64,000 nucleotides of DNA from Cycas panzhihuaensis. Taxonomy: Eukaryota; Cycadophyta. Position numbers and translations under genes: made by a program. The notes below the pieces were generated by a model. The model was given only the letters and a program-made list of their open reading frames with translations, did not search any database and was not told the origin of the DNA. The stretch covers positions 155,317,741 to 155,381,740 of the forward strand of contig CM041465.1 of the NCBI GenBank assembly GCA_023213395.1, written 5' to 3'. Below are positions 1 to 12,874 of the stretch, in pieces; within the stretch, counting starts at the first letter, position 1; each line of letters opens with the position of its first letter.

Positions 1-1379
1 TGATTGCACATGCCTACAAGTATCCCAGCCTCTTCATGGGATGTTATATCCCTATCCACATTGTACTCTTTCTTTTGTATAGATATTTATCAAGATCAAT
101 TAATACTCTGCCATTTTTATATCTCTAGTGTACTCATTTTGTGGATGTTCTCTCCATGTGTTATATCACTCTTGCATGTGTATATACTTTGGTTGGGTAT
201 GTTTATTTGATATAATTTTATATGTGTGGCATCATAGCACATACCATACATACACACACATACATAATCCACATGAAATGATATTATGTATTTGGGAACT
301 AGTTTGTACTCCTAGAGGAGCCTCCTGCCCCCTATTACAGGGTTATTGTCATCATCGCCTAGGGACAATAGTGAAGGGACCTTGGTAAGGCATCTTGCAT
401 TAATACAGTGATACCTAAGGCTGAGGTAGCTTAAGATCATTTTAGAGTGATGGGATAGGGGTGATTCAGCACTATGCCCCATTTCAGGAGGGGAGCCTAA
501 CCTTAATAGGAGAGATAGTTTAGGTATATTTTTAAAGTAGGATTGACAGTTTAGGCTCATAGTAGAGTGAGTTGGCATTTTTAGCTCATACTAGAGTAAG
601 TTGGCGTGGTTTCCCTCCTATGTTAGAGGGCTATGAGGTTGGTTATAAAACCTCTTAAGAAATTAATTGTTGATAACCTTCTCGAACTCGAGGCTATTAG
701 ATAATATGACAATAATATTTTAGAGGCAAAATTTTTGGCAGGTTAGCAGTGTAGTTTTCTCTCTAAACTTTCATAGGGGATCCAAGCGGGGTAAGCTCCC
801 CCCTTGACTAGGGGATGTAGGGGGTACTAGAATCCCCTGCCTCCGCCCCCCTACAAATAGGGGTCCAGGGATGGTAGCCCCCAAGCCAAAAAGCGAGCAC
901 TGTAAAACATACTAAATTATAAAGAGAATCAGGGTCATTCATTAAAAATACCCCAAATTTAATGGTCAAGATTTGTGCCTTGTATGACTCTCTTATATAG
1001 CCCATTTTAGGGTGTTTCTTCATTATGTTGATGGTATTTGATGTATTGGATGTACTGTATTGAGAAGACGTAGCTAATTGTTGTTGATGTGAGTATTTTG
1101 CTATAAATTATGTATATTTCTCCATCCTTGGATAATAAAGATTGATACTTTTCCTATGTGAATATTTCCATAGCACATTGCAAAGGTTTTACCATGTTAT
1201 ATCTAATGTATATATGATGCTTTGGCTTTTTGATGTGTTTATTATATTATCTCTAGTTTAAGTACTTACATGTTAAATTTTAATTTTAGTTTATGTAACT
1301 AGTTGCAAAATAGTTTAGATCTTGGTGGTGATTCTAGTTATTAGGACTTAGTTTTCTTAATAGAGGATTTCCAAGGTAG
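1..1379. other. Non-coding flank, probably 3' end of Gypsy B
   Basis: No coding similarity is visible on either strand. The stretch lies just past the integrase C-terminus of the minus-strand Gypsy B, so it should hold that element's 3' untranslated part and perhaps its 3' LTR. A purine run on the minus strand (the plus strand reads ctcccccc at about 796-804) resembles a polypurine tract. I found no matching copy above 8.4 kb to define an LTR, so the assignment is positional only. Confidence 0.35.
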
Positions 1380-2560
1380 CAATCTGATATGTGCCATTAT
1401 GTAATGTATCAATGACTACAAAGGGGCATATCCACTTTGAGCCAAATTTTAAAAGGCAATCATATAAATACTCTAATTTGAGGACTTGGTCCTTAAGAAC
1501 TAGAGGTCATGGTCAAAGGGGCTTATCCTACATCTTTTAGGCTTTGGCCTTAGATATAAGATTTACTTGATACACTATGAAGAACTATTTATCTAATGCC
1601 TCAAGGTCAAGTAGATAGGCTTGATATCACCACTCTTCATCTATGAAGTCCTTAAGAGAAACTTACAATAAAGGGATTTTGACTTTGAGAGGGAGGACTA
1701 CCTCTGATTTATAGACCAAAGAGAACAATATCATTATTGTGGTTGTCCTGATAGATAAACAATAGGCCGATAAGATTGGGTAGAGCTAGAGGTTCCAATC
1801 CCTTTAGGATTGGGTGACTGTCTTCTTAAGAATATTGATCAGGATTTTATTGAAGGCTTTGATCTAGCCATTGGCCTGGGGATAATAAAGAGATGAGGTC
1901 TTGTCAGAGATTTTAAACTTTTTATAAAGTTCATCCATTTATTTATTACAAAATAGGATCTCGTTATTTGTAATAAGGATGTTAAGGACCCTAAAGCGAC
2001 AAATGATATTTAGAAAATGAATGTGGTGATCATCTTACATGTTATTAAAGGTAGAGGGATGGCCTTAGCCTATTTAGTAAAATAGTCCATTGTTGTTAGA
2101 ATAAACTTATGATGGGTTGAGGAAGAAGGGTTATGGTCCTAATAATCTGTAGACCCTATTAGAAAAATTCCCATGGTGACATAATAGTGTGAAATACCTC
2201 AGATAGTTAGTGTATAATGTTGCCATGCTCTTGGCACTTATGACAATGTTGAATATATGCATGGGCATTCTTGAATAATATTAGCTAATAACAACCCTAG
2301 TGCAATATTCTTTGGGCCATAGATTAGCCTCCAAAATGTCCTCCATAAATACTTTCATAGCATTCATAGAGGACTTGATCCATCTCTTTTGTGGTAACAC
2401 ATCAAAGGAGAATGCCATTAAATAAGCATATGTATATTGTGTCCTATATGAGGAAGTATTGGTGAGTTCAAGCCCTAACATAGAGCTTGACTTTATTAGT
2501 AGTGTCATTGGGGTACTTTTATTATTCCAAGTAATTGACAATGTTGACATACCATTTACT
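1380..2560 (-). pseudogene. Gypsy B integrase (degenerate)
   Basis: Integrase inserts the cDNA copy into the genome. On the minus strand the zinc-binding finger runs at about 2500-2215 (GGHFGG, then QRILH, then HCHKCQEHGN), preserving the H/C-x2-C end. The catalytic core follows at about 2180-1840, recognisable by FILTTMDYFTKWAKAIPL and by YYPQANG before the usual glutamate position. The C-terminal part continues to about 1390 with LVYKSEVVLPLKVKIP and a final GSKWICPFVV block typical of the Gypsy C-terminus. Several frame changes and TAA/TAG stops break it, often where glutamine or tryptophan is expected. The open frame at 2281-2565 is a different frame from the finger and is not the protein. 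Confidence 0.8.
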
Positions 2561-2739
2561 ATCAACTAAGGGATGTGGGTTAGCCTCATGGAGGGCCAAG
2601 ATCGATTCTTTGGGTAAGGAGTCATTGATTAGGACCTTTGTCAAATTAGAGATTGGCACATCCACTAGCTTCTCAGTCATGATCATACCCTTTTTAGATT
2701 TATGACTAATGGTTTTAAGATCATGTTCTTAAAGGAAAA

Positions 2740-4070
2740 GGGTCCACTTATCCATTCTCCTAATCAAATTGGATCACATCATTAAATAATGTAATAGGTC
2801 TGACTAAACTATAACATGTGTCATATTCCCAAAGAGGTAATGGCGGAGCTTCTTGATGGTAAAAACCAAGGCTAAGCATTCTTTCTCTACTAGGGGGTAG
2901 TCTAGTTTAGTCATAACTAAGGTGTGGCTTATGAAATAGATTACTCACTCAACCTTAGAGTTGTCTTCTTGCGCTAATATGGTGCCAATAGATTCATCAG
3001 CCATGGAGGTACAAAGAATAAAGGGCCAATTAAATAGGAGAGGCATTAATATGGGGGTTGTAATGAGAGCTTGTTTAAGTTAATGGAAGGCCACTTGGGT
3101 CTTAAGAGTCCATACAAACAAAGTCCCCTTCTTAAGAAAATTAGTTAAGGGCTTTAAACTGATAGCAAAATCTACTAAGAACTACCACAAGAAGACAAGG
3201 TGGTGCAAGAATGACTTAATTTACCACTAGGTTTTGGGCAGTGGCATATTAACCATGGCTTTAATCTTATCTAGATCCACTTTAATCCCTTCTTGGAATA
3301 TGAGGAACCCTAACAACTTACTAGTCATTACTGCAAATACATATTTAAGTGGATTTAGGCTAACATAATTCTTGTGATATCTAGAGAAGATCTTTCTCAA
3401 GTTTGCAGGGTGATTGGCCCTCTTGTGGGATAAACCCATCAGATCATCCATGAAGACCTTTAGAATTTTATTAATAAGACCATAAAAGATGAATTGCATG
3501 GCTCTTTGGTATGTCACCCTAATGTTCCTTAAGTCAAATGGTATAACTTTATAAGTAAACATTACCCATGGGGTGGTGAAAGCCATCTTATGATAGTCCT
3601 CTATAGATATCTAGATTTGATTATATCCAGAAAATCCATCCATCAAGGATAGAACCTCAAACCTAGCAATTCAATTAATGATATGATCGATAAATGATAA
3701 TAAAATGTTGTCCTTGGGACATGCATTAATAATGTCCTAAAAGTCGTCATAGATCCTAATTATCCTATTTTTCTTTCCAATTGGGATGATATTCAACACC
3801 CATTTGGGGTAGTCGATGGAAGTGATTAGGCCTACTATATACAACTTCTCCACTTCTATTTTAATAGTAACTAATAGTTTTGGATGCTATGGGTGCTACT
3901 TTTTGCTAACTGGTTGGGGACTTAGGATCATAGTAAGGTTGTATGTAATGATTTCAAGGTCAATGCCCTTCATATGAGAATAATTCCAAGTGAAGATGTC
4001 ACAGAATTTGTCAAATAGCTTAGTATACTCCTTAACTTCTTAGGGCTAACATTCAACACCAATCTTAATG
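2740..4070 (-). pseudogene. Gypsy B reverse transcriptase and RNase H (degenerate)
   Basis: This copies retrotransposon RNA into DNA and degrades the RNA strand. On the minus strand the RT opens near 4060 with a KLFDKFCDIFTWNY-like linker, then EVEKLYIVGLIT, YPKWVLNIIPIGKKN, NACPKDN, MDGFSGYNQI, MAFTTPWV and the active-site block KVFMDDL at about 3460-3440. The two catalytic aspartates are therefore retained. The run from 3586 to 3227 has no stop (119 residues). RNase H follows at about 3010-2760 with CTSMADESIGTILAQ, VIYFISHTL, YPLVEKECLALV and LRHYLFG. Stops interrupt both parts (for example DDF*D and HIIN*IA), so no active enzyme is made. Confidence 0.88.
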
Positions 4071-5204
4071 ATTTGTTCAGGGGAAAATATGATATCCTTA
4101 GTTGCCTTTGCATAAAGAATATTTCCCTCCTAAAAGTATGGAGGGTCTTGGCCTATAGGTAATTCAAGAGGCATGGTTTTATCATTAGGATTGGCTAACA
4201 GAGAGTTGATAGCTAGATACTTCTAAAAACCTAGATTGTGATGAATGCTAGGTAAGTTAAGCAAAGACCCTACTAAATGATTGAGTAGAGTTTCATTATT
4301 CTTAAAGCAATCAATCCTATGGATTATTTTGCTTAGGAGGAATTAGGAGCTTGCAGTGGGGTGATAAGCTAGTGACAATCACATAACCAATCAAAGTAAT
4401 ATGAGGATTCTTCTGACAAATTAGAGTGCACATATATCATGGACCTCCCCATAGGTTATAGGGGGGGATAGAGAAGGTTTTGAATCATATATAATTGAAT
4501 CATTATCATCAAGTTTGTGATAAATGGGTGGAATTCCCTAAGAGGTATTCTGAAATAGGTCAATTTCCCATGTACCTAAGCAAATTAATTGTTCATGATA
4601 GGTAGGGTGAGACTGAGGATAGATCCAACACTTAGTTAGGTGACCCATATTATTGTCCCAAGGAATCTCCCCTTGGAAGGTAGCTTGGATAGGGGGGAAA
4701 AGCATACCCCTCCTACCATGTCCTCATAGGCAAGGGGGTCCAAGTGATCTAGATGGTGGTTATGTACCATTTAAGAAGAATGGAAAGCCAACCAAGATCT
4801 CAAATAAGAAGACTCCCACACAGGTGAAAGAGAGGGAATTTGTGTTTAGGATGACCTTTGGTCATACAGATTTAGGCCGAAAGGAGGAGGCATATCAACA
4901 TGTGATATCCCTTCCCTCGTTATGTTGAGAAAACTAACTTAGTGTAGTGACTCCTCATATTCATTATTGGATTCATTATCACTAAAGATCAGTAAGTAGC
5001 CATAACTCCAAACACTAATAGGGGCAAAACATACCAAGCCTAAAGGAGGAGGAAGAACTCCTCCTTCAGTAGGTGCTTCATCCTCGAAGAACCCTATGGC
5101 GAGTGGATCAAACAGATTATCTTGTTCATCTATCACCCTGAAAATCACTTGGCATGACTGATGAGAGGGATGGTTTAGGGGCAATTCATGTATAATGACT
5201 TTAA

Positions 5205-5650
5205 TTTTCCCTTGATTGGTAAATTTGAGTTACTTCCACCTCAATGAACATATGACTCATATTTGATGGAGCCATGGCCAACCTAATAGAAGGTTATAGT
5301 TGACATTGATGTCCAAAATAATAATGTCAATTTGGATGGTCTTGTCTTCTAAGGTTAGAAGGAGTTTCACCATCCCCAAGAGAGCTTTCTCACACCTATC
5401 ATATCCACCCATCATATCCATGGCACCTCTATGAAACTGTTTTAAGAGCTTCTATATCCAACTTCTCAAGCATACAAATAGGCATTGCATTAATTGAGGA
5501 TTTGTTATTCACAATGGTCCTTTTCATGGCAAAGTTGGGTGTCTCGATGGTGATGGTAAATGGATAGTGCCAATGCAATTGCCTATCCTTAGTTGGATGG
5601 AGGTCACGTATGTCAAACATAATGAGGTTAGACCCACACAAAGAGGAAGT
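5205..5650 (-). pseudogene. Gypsy B aspartic protease (degenerate)
   Basis: The protease matures the Gag-Pol polyprotein. On the minus strand from about 5640 the sequence FAMKRTIVNNKSSINAMP corresponds to the retropepsin active site, where families of this type have a D-G-G/S-S-I-N core. The catalytic aspartate position reads N (IVNNKSS), consistent with a D-to-N change. The frame then runs through LLTLEDKTIQID to YNLLLGWPWLHQI at about 5290, the usual C-terminal hallmark. A spacer of about 1.1 kb with only weak coding character (for example 5184-4939) separates it from RT. Loss of the aspartate alone would inactivate it. Confidence 0.75.
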
Positions 5651-6219
5651 TCCAACAAAATGAATTGGGGCATCGTTGAACCCTAATGCTTTAAATAAGA
5701 GTGCCCTTTAATTAGGGTAACTCTTTAGAATATACATCATGGATATTTAGGCTAAAATAATATGGAGCTCCTCAATGATAGAGAAAGATTTTTATTTGCT
5801 GGTGGATTTGGAAAGATCATATCTAAAGTTGTAGCATCCTAGGTGAATAGGAATTATCTTAGGAATGATAGGGATCTCTATGGTAGAGGGGTTCCCTTAG
5901 GGTGGTTATTGTAAGGTGGATGATTCCCCAACTTCCTTAGCAGCTTCAAACCTTGTAATAGGACATACCTGAGTGGTCTCAAATAACTAGATAATCCTCT
6001 TATCCTTATTCTTGAGTTGAGAGGACATGGTTGTTTGAGTGGTGGGAGTTGATGGGGAGGAATTATTTGTTGGTTCCTTTATTTTTGATTGATCTATAGG
6101 AGAGGTTTAAGTTGGCCTCTTATTTCTAGTCTGCCTACCTTACTATTGGGTAGGCTGGTCCTACTCTTCATGATTAGGAAACTAGTCTTCATACACGAGT
6201 TACTTTAGGTTTGGTTTAG

Positions 6220-8376
6220 AAGCACCTTAAGGTGGGGGGTCACATGAGGGTTCTAATTTGAGGTGTTGTGTCCAACACCTAGAGTCATCATGTGTACACT
6301 CCCCATGGACCAAACACTGTTTTTTTTTAGGTGGGGATGTCATCCTATTCTCTTGGGGTACTTGGGTTCTCTCACTCTTTGGTGGTAGAGTTTGGGTGGT
6401 TTGATGGACCTGCCTATATCTAGGTTGATCTTGATATGGCTCTTGTAGGGTTTGGGAGGGTTGTAACTTTAAGTCAAGTATCATTTTCTCAAATGAGTGC
6501 ATGACTAAAGTCAAAGGATCCAGGGTCTTATTGGTTAAACCAATAGAAGGTTTGGATGATTATTATTGTTATTAAACCTTATTGTCATGTGAGGGAGGCA
6601 TTTTCTTATGATGTTGTGAGTTATTAAGGATCTTCTTAAGATTGGCTTAAACCTCAATAGACTCTAATGCCAAGCATTTAGCTATGGATGACTTACAAGT
6701 GATTACCTCTATTTTGATGACCTCCATATACACCTTAGGGCATAACACGTTTACAAAGATATCTCTCTTTAATTCTTCTAAGAATGCAGCCTTGGAAGAA
6801 TGGAGAAGGTCATGGAACTAGCACAAAAAGTCTCAGTTTAGTTCTTCATGGCCTTGCTTTAGAGAAAGCAAATCCTTCACCCCACTTTCAAAGGGTGGAG
6901 CCTCATCAAAATAGTTAATAAAAGTGTTAACTAATTATTAGAAGATGGATATTAAATGGGATGGGAGCCAATAGAACCATTTTAAGGCATCACTTTGAAG
7001 TGGCCAAAGGAATAGTTTCATTAGTATATGGTCATAGGCCCAATAATCGATGCACACCATGGTGAAAGCCCTAATATGATTAATTAGATCTTAGGAGAAA
7101 GTGCGCACTTTGGGGGGATGTATAGGCAAATTGGTTTGTAAATCCTCCATTGAAAGGGGGCTTGACCTATAGTCAACAAACAAGCATGCCCCCAGTTGGG
7201 CTAGCATGTTAGTAGCAGTATAAGTATGCCCCCCACAGGGGCTCCCACTATCCACATAGGGTGAGTGAGCCAAATAAGGGTAAGGTGTGTGACCCTAGTA
7301 ATAAGACAAATAGAATGGAAGGGTATAAGGGGGCCCTTCTAATTAATATGAGGGGAGGTATGGTCTCCTGTAAGGATATGGTCCATAAGGAGGTGGTTGA
7401 GTATGTCTTGGTCCTCCTCTTAGGCATGGAAGGTAAAGGGGTTGGGTACCATAAGAGGCACTAAGAAGAGTAGGAGGATAAGGGGTGGAATAGGGAAGGG
7501 TGGAGTGTCCCTCTTGAGGAGGAAACCCATGTGAAAGTAGTGGAATCAATTGGGAAGAGGGAGGGGGCAATGGGTTTTACCTAAATTCTCCCCCAATGTG
7601 AGGGGCTATCCCATATGGGTGAAGTAGATCTACCCCATACATAGGAAGGGGGTTTGAAACCCATGCCCCCAGGGTAGCAATGTGTATCCTAGGGGAACAT
7701 ACAAAGATAGGTCTACTAAATGTGGACGTTAATAGGTAGGGGGTAAACCTCCTTGCTTAGGGCAATGTGATTGCATGGGTATGGTGGGTATAGGAGGTAA
7801 GTGAAGGTTAGTCAATGAGGGAATATGAGTATAGAGTGGAGGTGCATTTACCCCTACTTATGGGATATATGTACCTTATACCAATTCATTCTCCACCAAC
7901 ATGCTTAGGGGTAAGGGCATAGTAGTAATAGTATGAGACAAACTAAAACGTGGTATTTGAATGGAAAAGGGTGGGGGAATAGTAGAAGTGGCTAAGGAGG
8001 TACTAAGAAGAAACCATTATAGCCACCTTGGTCGAGGTTCGTTAGTGATGGATTCAAAGTACTCCCTTAGCACTTTGACTGCATTCCTAAGAGGGGTATG
8101 GTTTAGGTCTTAGGAGGCCGATGGCTCTTCATCATGATCTAGGTAGATGGGATATGATTTGGATGCATTCTCAAGATGTGAGATATGGTCATAAGTGTAA
8201 GGCCTCTCAAGCAGATAGGAATGAGGAGCATTGTGATAAGACTCATCTTATGACGGTATTTGATGGAAAGGATTTCCACTGGCATGGATAGTATCCTCAT
8301 AGGGATAATAAGCCTTGTCTTGGGACTAATCTTAAGCATACAGATCATTAGACCAACTAGTAGGGTAGTTCTCCAT
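6220..8376 (-). pseudogene. Gypsy B gag (degenerate)
   Basis: Gag forms the virus-like particle that packages the RNA. A plausible ATG lies at 8376 (MENYPTSWSNDLYA). A poorly conserved N-terminal part and a proline-rich part (about 7570-7343) precede the Retrotrans_gag-like domain at about 7130-6600, which reads LINHIRAFTMVCIDYWAYDH, LFLWPLQSDALKWFYWLPSH and later QFHDLLHSSKAAFLEELKRD. A zinc-knuckle-like C-L-V-H-x4-H-x4-C motif lies at about 6317-6271. Several stops are scattered through it. The start is uncertain because nothing upstream fixes the reading frame. Confidence 0.75.
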
Positions 8377-9054
8377 TGGTGACTCTTAGTCACTTGATTT
8401 AATGGAGATGTATGTAGAGGAGATTTCCAAAAGGGGGAAACTACATAAACAATGTGATATACAACATATTCATGGGTTTTGGCATACCTAAAGAATCATG
8501 TCAATATGGCCAAAAGGTTAGAGGTCTTTACACAAATAAGAGGAGAGACACCCTAGAAAGCAAGAGCAAAAATGAAAGAATGGGAAGGGTCCAGCAATAC
8601 TAAGGAGCTTCTAACTAACAAGTTCCCCAATATGGTCATTGGTGAAACATGCTAAAGTGGGGCATAGAGTGTAAATAATAATCCTAACAAAATGAGCCTA
8701 GGTTATGGGTGGCAAGTTTGTAAGATGAAGTCAATCTAGAACCTAGCTTAAGATGCTTGTGTGTCTCTTGGATGCATATACGATATGTTTTGTAATTCTA
8801 GGCAATGAAGATGCAACAATCCTAGGGCAACCCAAGTGTTCGTATGTTCATGGTTTCTAATATTATGGACCTATGGAAATCTATAAGAAATAGGGATCAA
8901 TACACATATGCATCTATGTTCTTTTTCGTTCAATAAATACAAAAAGGTAGCCCTAACTAGAAAGAGCAATATCACCCCACAAGTTTAGGGACTCATAATT
9001 GTGTGATGCCTCTCTTTGCTCAAGCTTTCACAAATGTAATACAAGAACTAGACT

Positions 9055-9069
9055 ATGTATATATACATA

Positions 9070-9134
<65 letters not shown>
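9055..9134. repeat. (TA)n microsatellite
   Basis: About 80 bp of nearly pure TA dinucleotide, with one TACATA and one TATGTA interruption at the left end. Confidence 0.95.
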
Positions 9135-9139
<5 letters not shown>

Positions 9140-9206
9140 GTTGGCATAGTGCAAGCAAAGTAACAAGAAAAGAAAAATGCAATAAAGGATGAAAAGGGGG
9201 TAAAAT

Positions 9207-9413
9207 AAACTTTTCCTTCTTTTTTTTTTTTTTTTTGCTTTCTTTTCTTTTTTCTCTTTTTTTTTAGGACAGAGGTGAGAAAATATGAGAAAGAAAAGAA
9301 GGAAAGGGAATGGTCAAGTCAAGATGTACCTCTCTCTTATTTTTTTTCTTTTCTTCTTTCTCTTCTCCTACTCTTGCTCTCTTATTTTCTTCTTTTTTCT
9401 TTTTTTTTTTAAA
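9207..9413. repeat. Pyrimidine-rich low-complexity tract
   Basis: Long T and CT runs on the plus strand at 9212-9265 and 9330-9410, with a purine-rich insert (aagaaaagaaggaaaggg) between them. The purine and pyrimidine arms could pair. No gene is visible. Confidence 0.8.
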
Positions 9414-11240
9414 TTAAAAAGAGAAAGTGGATAAAAGAATATTACAAGAGGTAAAAGAGGTCATAATTTATACCTATAAAAAATGAATATCAATGAAGTG
9501 GAAGCTTGCTACCCATGATCACCACATGCTTGGCATAGAGGAGGAGGAGAGGGCTAGAATTACCAAACCCTGAGAGAAATCTAGTAGTATTTCTGCTTAT
9601 TGGATACCCTTATGAGGAGAAATGAGAGAGCATGAAAGTAACAAACTCAAGAGAAATTACAAGTAAATGAGATTGCCACTCATCTCTAGGATGTGTAATC
9701 AAAGTTGATAGTGATTGCAAACTTTCTCAAGTAAATGTATTAGATCAAAGCCTTAAAAAGTGTCTTCCTCCCCTACACACAAGTTATCCTTTCCTGTAAC
9801 AATATATGATGTCTATATTCTACCTAATAAAAACTTAGCAAAATATCACATAAACTCAAAAAGCATTTAAGAATTAACTCTAAGTTATTAAGCATGTGAA
9901 CAAAATGGTGAAGGAGAGTGAGGGACCTTAGAATGGCACCAACCCCGTGTGTATTTAGCTTTCTAAGTTGTACTTAGTAAACCTCCCCTTGGGTTGCAAA
10001 CATGTTCTAAAGAAACAAGCAAAAAACTAAGCAAAAAAGGACATAATCCAAGATATGAATGTGAGAATATACAACAAAAGAAACAACCTAGCATCTAACC
10101 ATCTAAGACCCATACATCATGGTGTAATCAAGATGAAACAATAAGAGAAGTGACTGCCTCAATAGCAAAGAGTGGATTACTAATTCCTTGCTTAGAAAAT
10201 GATGGCTAATGGCAACTAGAATTTTTCCTCAAGGCCTCTACAACCAATTTTGGGTATGTGGTCCTAATTATTCCAATGAAGGCTAATAGTTCTCCCAAAA
10301 GCTAGCAATTCTAGTGGAGTTTTGATAGCATGAAAATAGTATATATCTTGTAAAATGGTCTCCTCCCCCTTCCCCTTAGAAAAAAGTGAGGTTTTATATA
10401 AAAAGATAAGGTGCGGGGTTAGTGGTTTTTTGCCTACAATGTGGAGAAAATTACCAACTAGAAACCATGAACTATGAACAGGGTTTGAGAGATTTGGAGT
10501 GAAAAAATCAAGAAAATAATTAAAAAAAAAGACTTTTAAGGCATGTTTAGCCTTCTAAAACTGGCACAAGATGACTTGGGTTTGATGCAGTATGTCAGGT
10601 TGAAGATATTTGCCTATTAAATAAGTTGACTATTACTATTAGACCTGAATCTAGGTTGGTGATAGTCATAGCATAAATTATTTTATGGTACCATGAATAT
10701 GTTTGTGTTATTGCAAGATACTTTGTAATATCACTAATAAATGTAGAAAATAAAGTCATATAGTAATAGACACACTTTCTTCAACTTTCATTCATGCATA
10801 TAGGTAGACTCACTAAAGGGGGCATCCTACAGCCATTAATTAATCAACACTCAATGAGAGGAGAGTGAAAATGAGGCTAAATAAGAAAAAGGAACAATAG
10901 TTAAAGAAAAGAATGGGCTACATGCAGTAGGGGAGGCACCATTTTCTAACATAAGAACACTGACAAGAAATATTAAGGCTATGGATAAAAGTCCTAATCA
11001 TCATCAACATGCATAGTGAGATATGGCACAATCAATAAGTAAGTGAACAAGCACATATCTACCAAATAATTTAAATATGTATATCAATGAAAGATGGAAA
11101 TGAGCATAAAAACATGCCTACACTTGCCTTTCCTAATTGATCATCCAAGTCCCATTCCCAGAAGTTGGGAAACACTAGGTATTAAACTTTTAAATAAAAA
11201 TGGAGGCCTATAAATCTAAAAATTAGGCATCTATTATAGA

Positions 11241-12410
11241 AGGAAATTAAGAAATTAAAAGATACAAATATTATCTACCCTATCTACTTCTCATAATAGG
11301 TAGCTAATTTAGTTTTAGTTAGACAAAAGAATGGAGAAATTAGACTCTGTATGTATTTTCAAAATCTTAACAAGTACTCACTAAGAGATAATTATCTATT
11401 ACCTTAAATGGAATAATTATTACAAATAATAATAGGGTAAAAAATGATGTTCTTGGTAGATAATTTCTCTAGTTTTAACCAGATATAACCAAATAAGAAA
11501 GATCAACATGATACTTCTTTCACTACCTTATGGTGAACATTTGTATATAAGAAGATGCCCTTTGGGCTAACTATATAGGAGTAATATTCCGAGGAGCTAT
11601 AAATTAGGATTTTAAAGGATTACACTTTGTGGTCATTATAATTTATCTAAATGACATAATAGTGTTTTCCAAGAATAGACTAGATCACATCAAGCACTTA
11701 GAGAAGGTCTTTAAAAGGTGCAAATAGTTCGGTATTTACCTTAATCCAAAGAAGGCTATCTTTGAAGTCACAAAAGGTAAATTATTAGGCCATGTTATTA
11801 CCCAAAATGGTACCTATATTGATCTTGAGAGAGTAAGAGAAATTAAGAAATTACCATTACCTATCAACTAAAAATCAATTCTATCCTTCTTTGGTAAAAT
11901 TAATTTTCTTAAAAGATTTGTACCAAGCTTTATAGGAGTCATTTTTCCCATTAATAAGTTATTAAAGAAGGATATACCTTTTAAGTGGGATCATTAAGTT
12001 CATGAAGCATTTAAAGAGATCAAGCAAACCATAATGTGGGCCTTAATACTTATAGTTCCTAATTTTAGGTGATAGTTCATCATTTATACATATGCATTAG
12101 AAGGGTCCAATATGATGGTGTTTCTCTAAGAAGATCTAGAAAAGAAAGAGAGGCTTATGGCTTTCTTGAGCAAAAGTTTAAAAGAATATCAACTCAAGTA
12201 CATTGAGATAGAGAAGTAAGATTATACTTTAGTAAAAGCCATCAAAGATTTTAGATACTGCATTATACATAATCACACATTAATATATATCCTAGTGGCT
12301 TCAGTCAAGACTTTGCTTATGGAGAAAAGCCTTTTAGGGAGATGGGAAAAATGGCTAATAAAGATTTAAGAGTTTGATCTTGAAATCAAGCCTATAAAAT
12401 AGTCAAGGCT
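11241..12410 (+). pseudogene. Gypsy A reverse transcriptase and RNase H (degenerate)
   Basis: RT begins near 11250 with KKLKDTNIIYPI and VANLVLVRQKNGEIRLC. It continues through QNLNKYSLRDNYLLP and KKMPFGLT to the active-site block at about 11640-11675, which reads IIYLNDIIVFSKN. The second position of the usual Y-x-D-D box is therefore N, a D-to-N (G-to-A) loss. Then come LNPKKAIFEVTKGKLLGHVI and FFGKINFLKRFVPSF. RNase H follows at about 12080-12400 with MAFLSKSLKEYQLKY, LVKAIKDFRYCI and LLGRWEKWL. Numerous TAA/TAG stops and frameshifts are present around 11440-11640. Confidence 0.85.
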
Positions 12411-12519
12411 TGAAGTTTATAGAAATTGATTTATTAGTCTAAATTATAAAAATTGATAGAAGTTGAGCAAGAATAAGAGAAAATTGAGGTAAATTTAGTA
12501 AATACAATAAGTAAAAAAA

Positions 12520-12865
12520 TAAACCTTAAGTTCTACTTTTTCTTAAGAGATATTAAGTATTACTTAGAAAATGCCAAGTGTCCTAACCATCTAGATAAAA
12601 AGGGATAAAGATCATTTAAGGTGATAGTATCTCCTTATATGCTTATTTAAGGAGAACTATATAAATGAAACTATAATGGGGTGCTTTTGAAGTGTCTAAT
12701 TTTGAATGAAATATGAAGAGTGATGGAGGAGTTCCATTATAGAATTTATGGAGGTCACTTCTTAATAAAAGTGATAACTCACAAAATTAGAAGGGTTGGT
12801 TTCCTCTAGCCTATAGTATTTTAAGGACACACACCATAAAAAATAAGAATTTATAAGGCTTGTCA
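12520..12865 (+). pseudogene. Gypsy A integrase finger, first piece
   Basis: The frame reads KFYFFLRDIKYYLENAKCPN, then LDKKG and later EEFHYRIYGGHFLIKVITHK and IRIYKAC. This is the linker and HHCC finger of a Gypsy integrase. It stops exactly at 12865, inside the Cys-x2-Cys half of the finger, because Element 3 begins at 12866. The last five bases (tgtca, 12861-12865) are the TSD of Element 3, and the same five bases restart the frame at 24867. Confidence 0.85.
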
Positions 12866-12874
12866 TATTGGAAT

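Larger units (their letters stand above)
1380..8376 (-). mobile_element. Gypsy B: Ty3/Gypsy internal region, decayed
   Basis: Reading the minus strand from 8376 downward gives, in order, gag with a Retrotrans_gag-like domain and a zinc knuckle, aspartic protease, reverse transcriptase, RNase H and integrase. This is the Ty3/Gypsy order (RT before integrase). Sequence style (a DFRD-like block followed by NACPKD, a YNLLLG-PWLH protease end, and an integrase finger beginning CHxxxxGGHFGG) suggests a non-chromovirus, Tat/Athila-type lineage. That lineage call is from pattern recognition, not a tree. Many in-frame stops and several frameshifts make it non-functional. No LTR pair could be recognised, so the outer ends are unknown. 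Confidence 0.85.
8377..11240. other. Non-coding stretch between Gypsy B and Gypsy A
   Basis: No retrotransposon protein is recognisable here on either strand. It should contain the leader and 5' LTR of Gypsy B (minus strand) and the lost 5' part of Gypsy A (plus strand), but I found no direct repeat to place either. It holds a TA microsatellite and a long pyrimidine-rich tract, listed separately. A tRNA-end-like ggcacca at 9935-9941 could be the complement of a Gypsy B primer site, but no LTR terminus follows it cleanly. Confidence 0.4.

Noticed and set aside
2281-2565. 94-codon open frame on the minus strand
   Set aside because: It overlaps the Gypsy B integrase finger, but the HHCC motif is in another frame; this frame is a shadow.
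9930-9960. Possible Gypsy B primer site and LTR start (ggcacca)
   Set aside because: No TG terminus directly follows and no matching LTR copy lies near the 3' end of Gypsy B.
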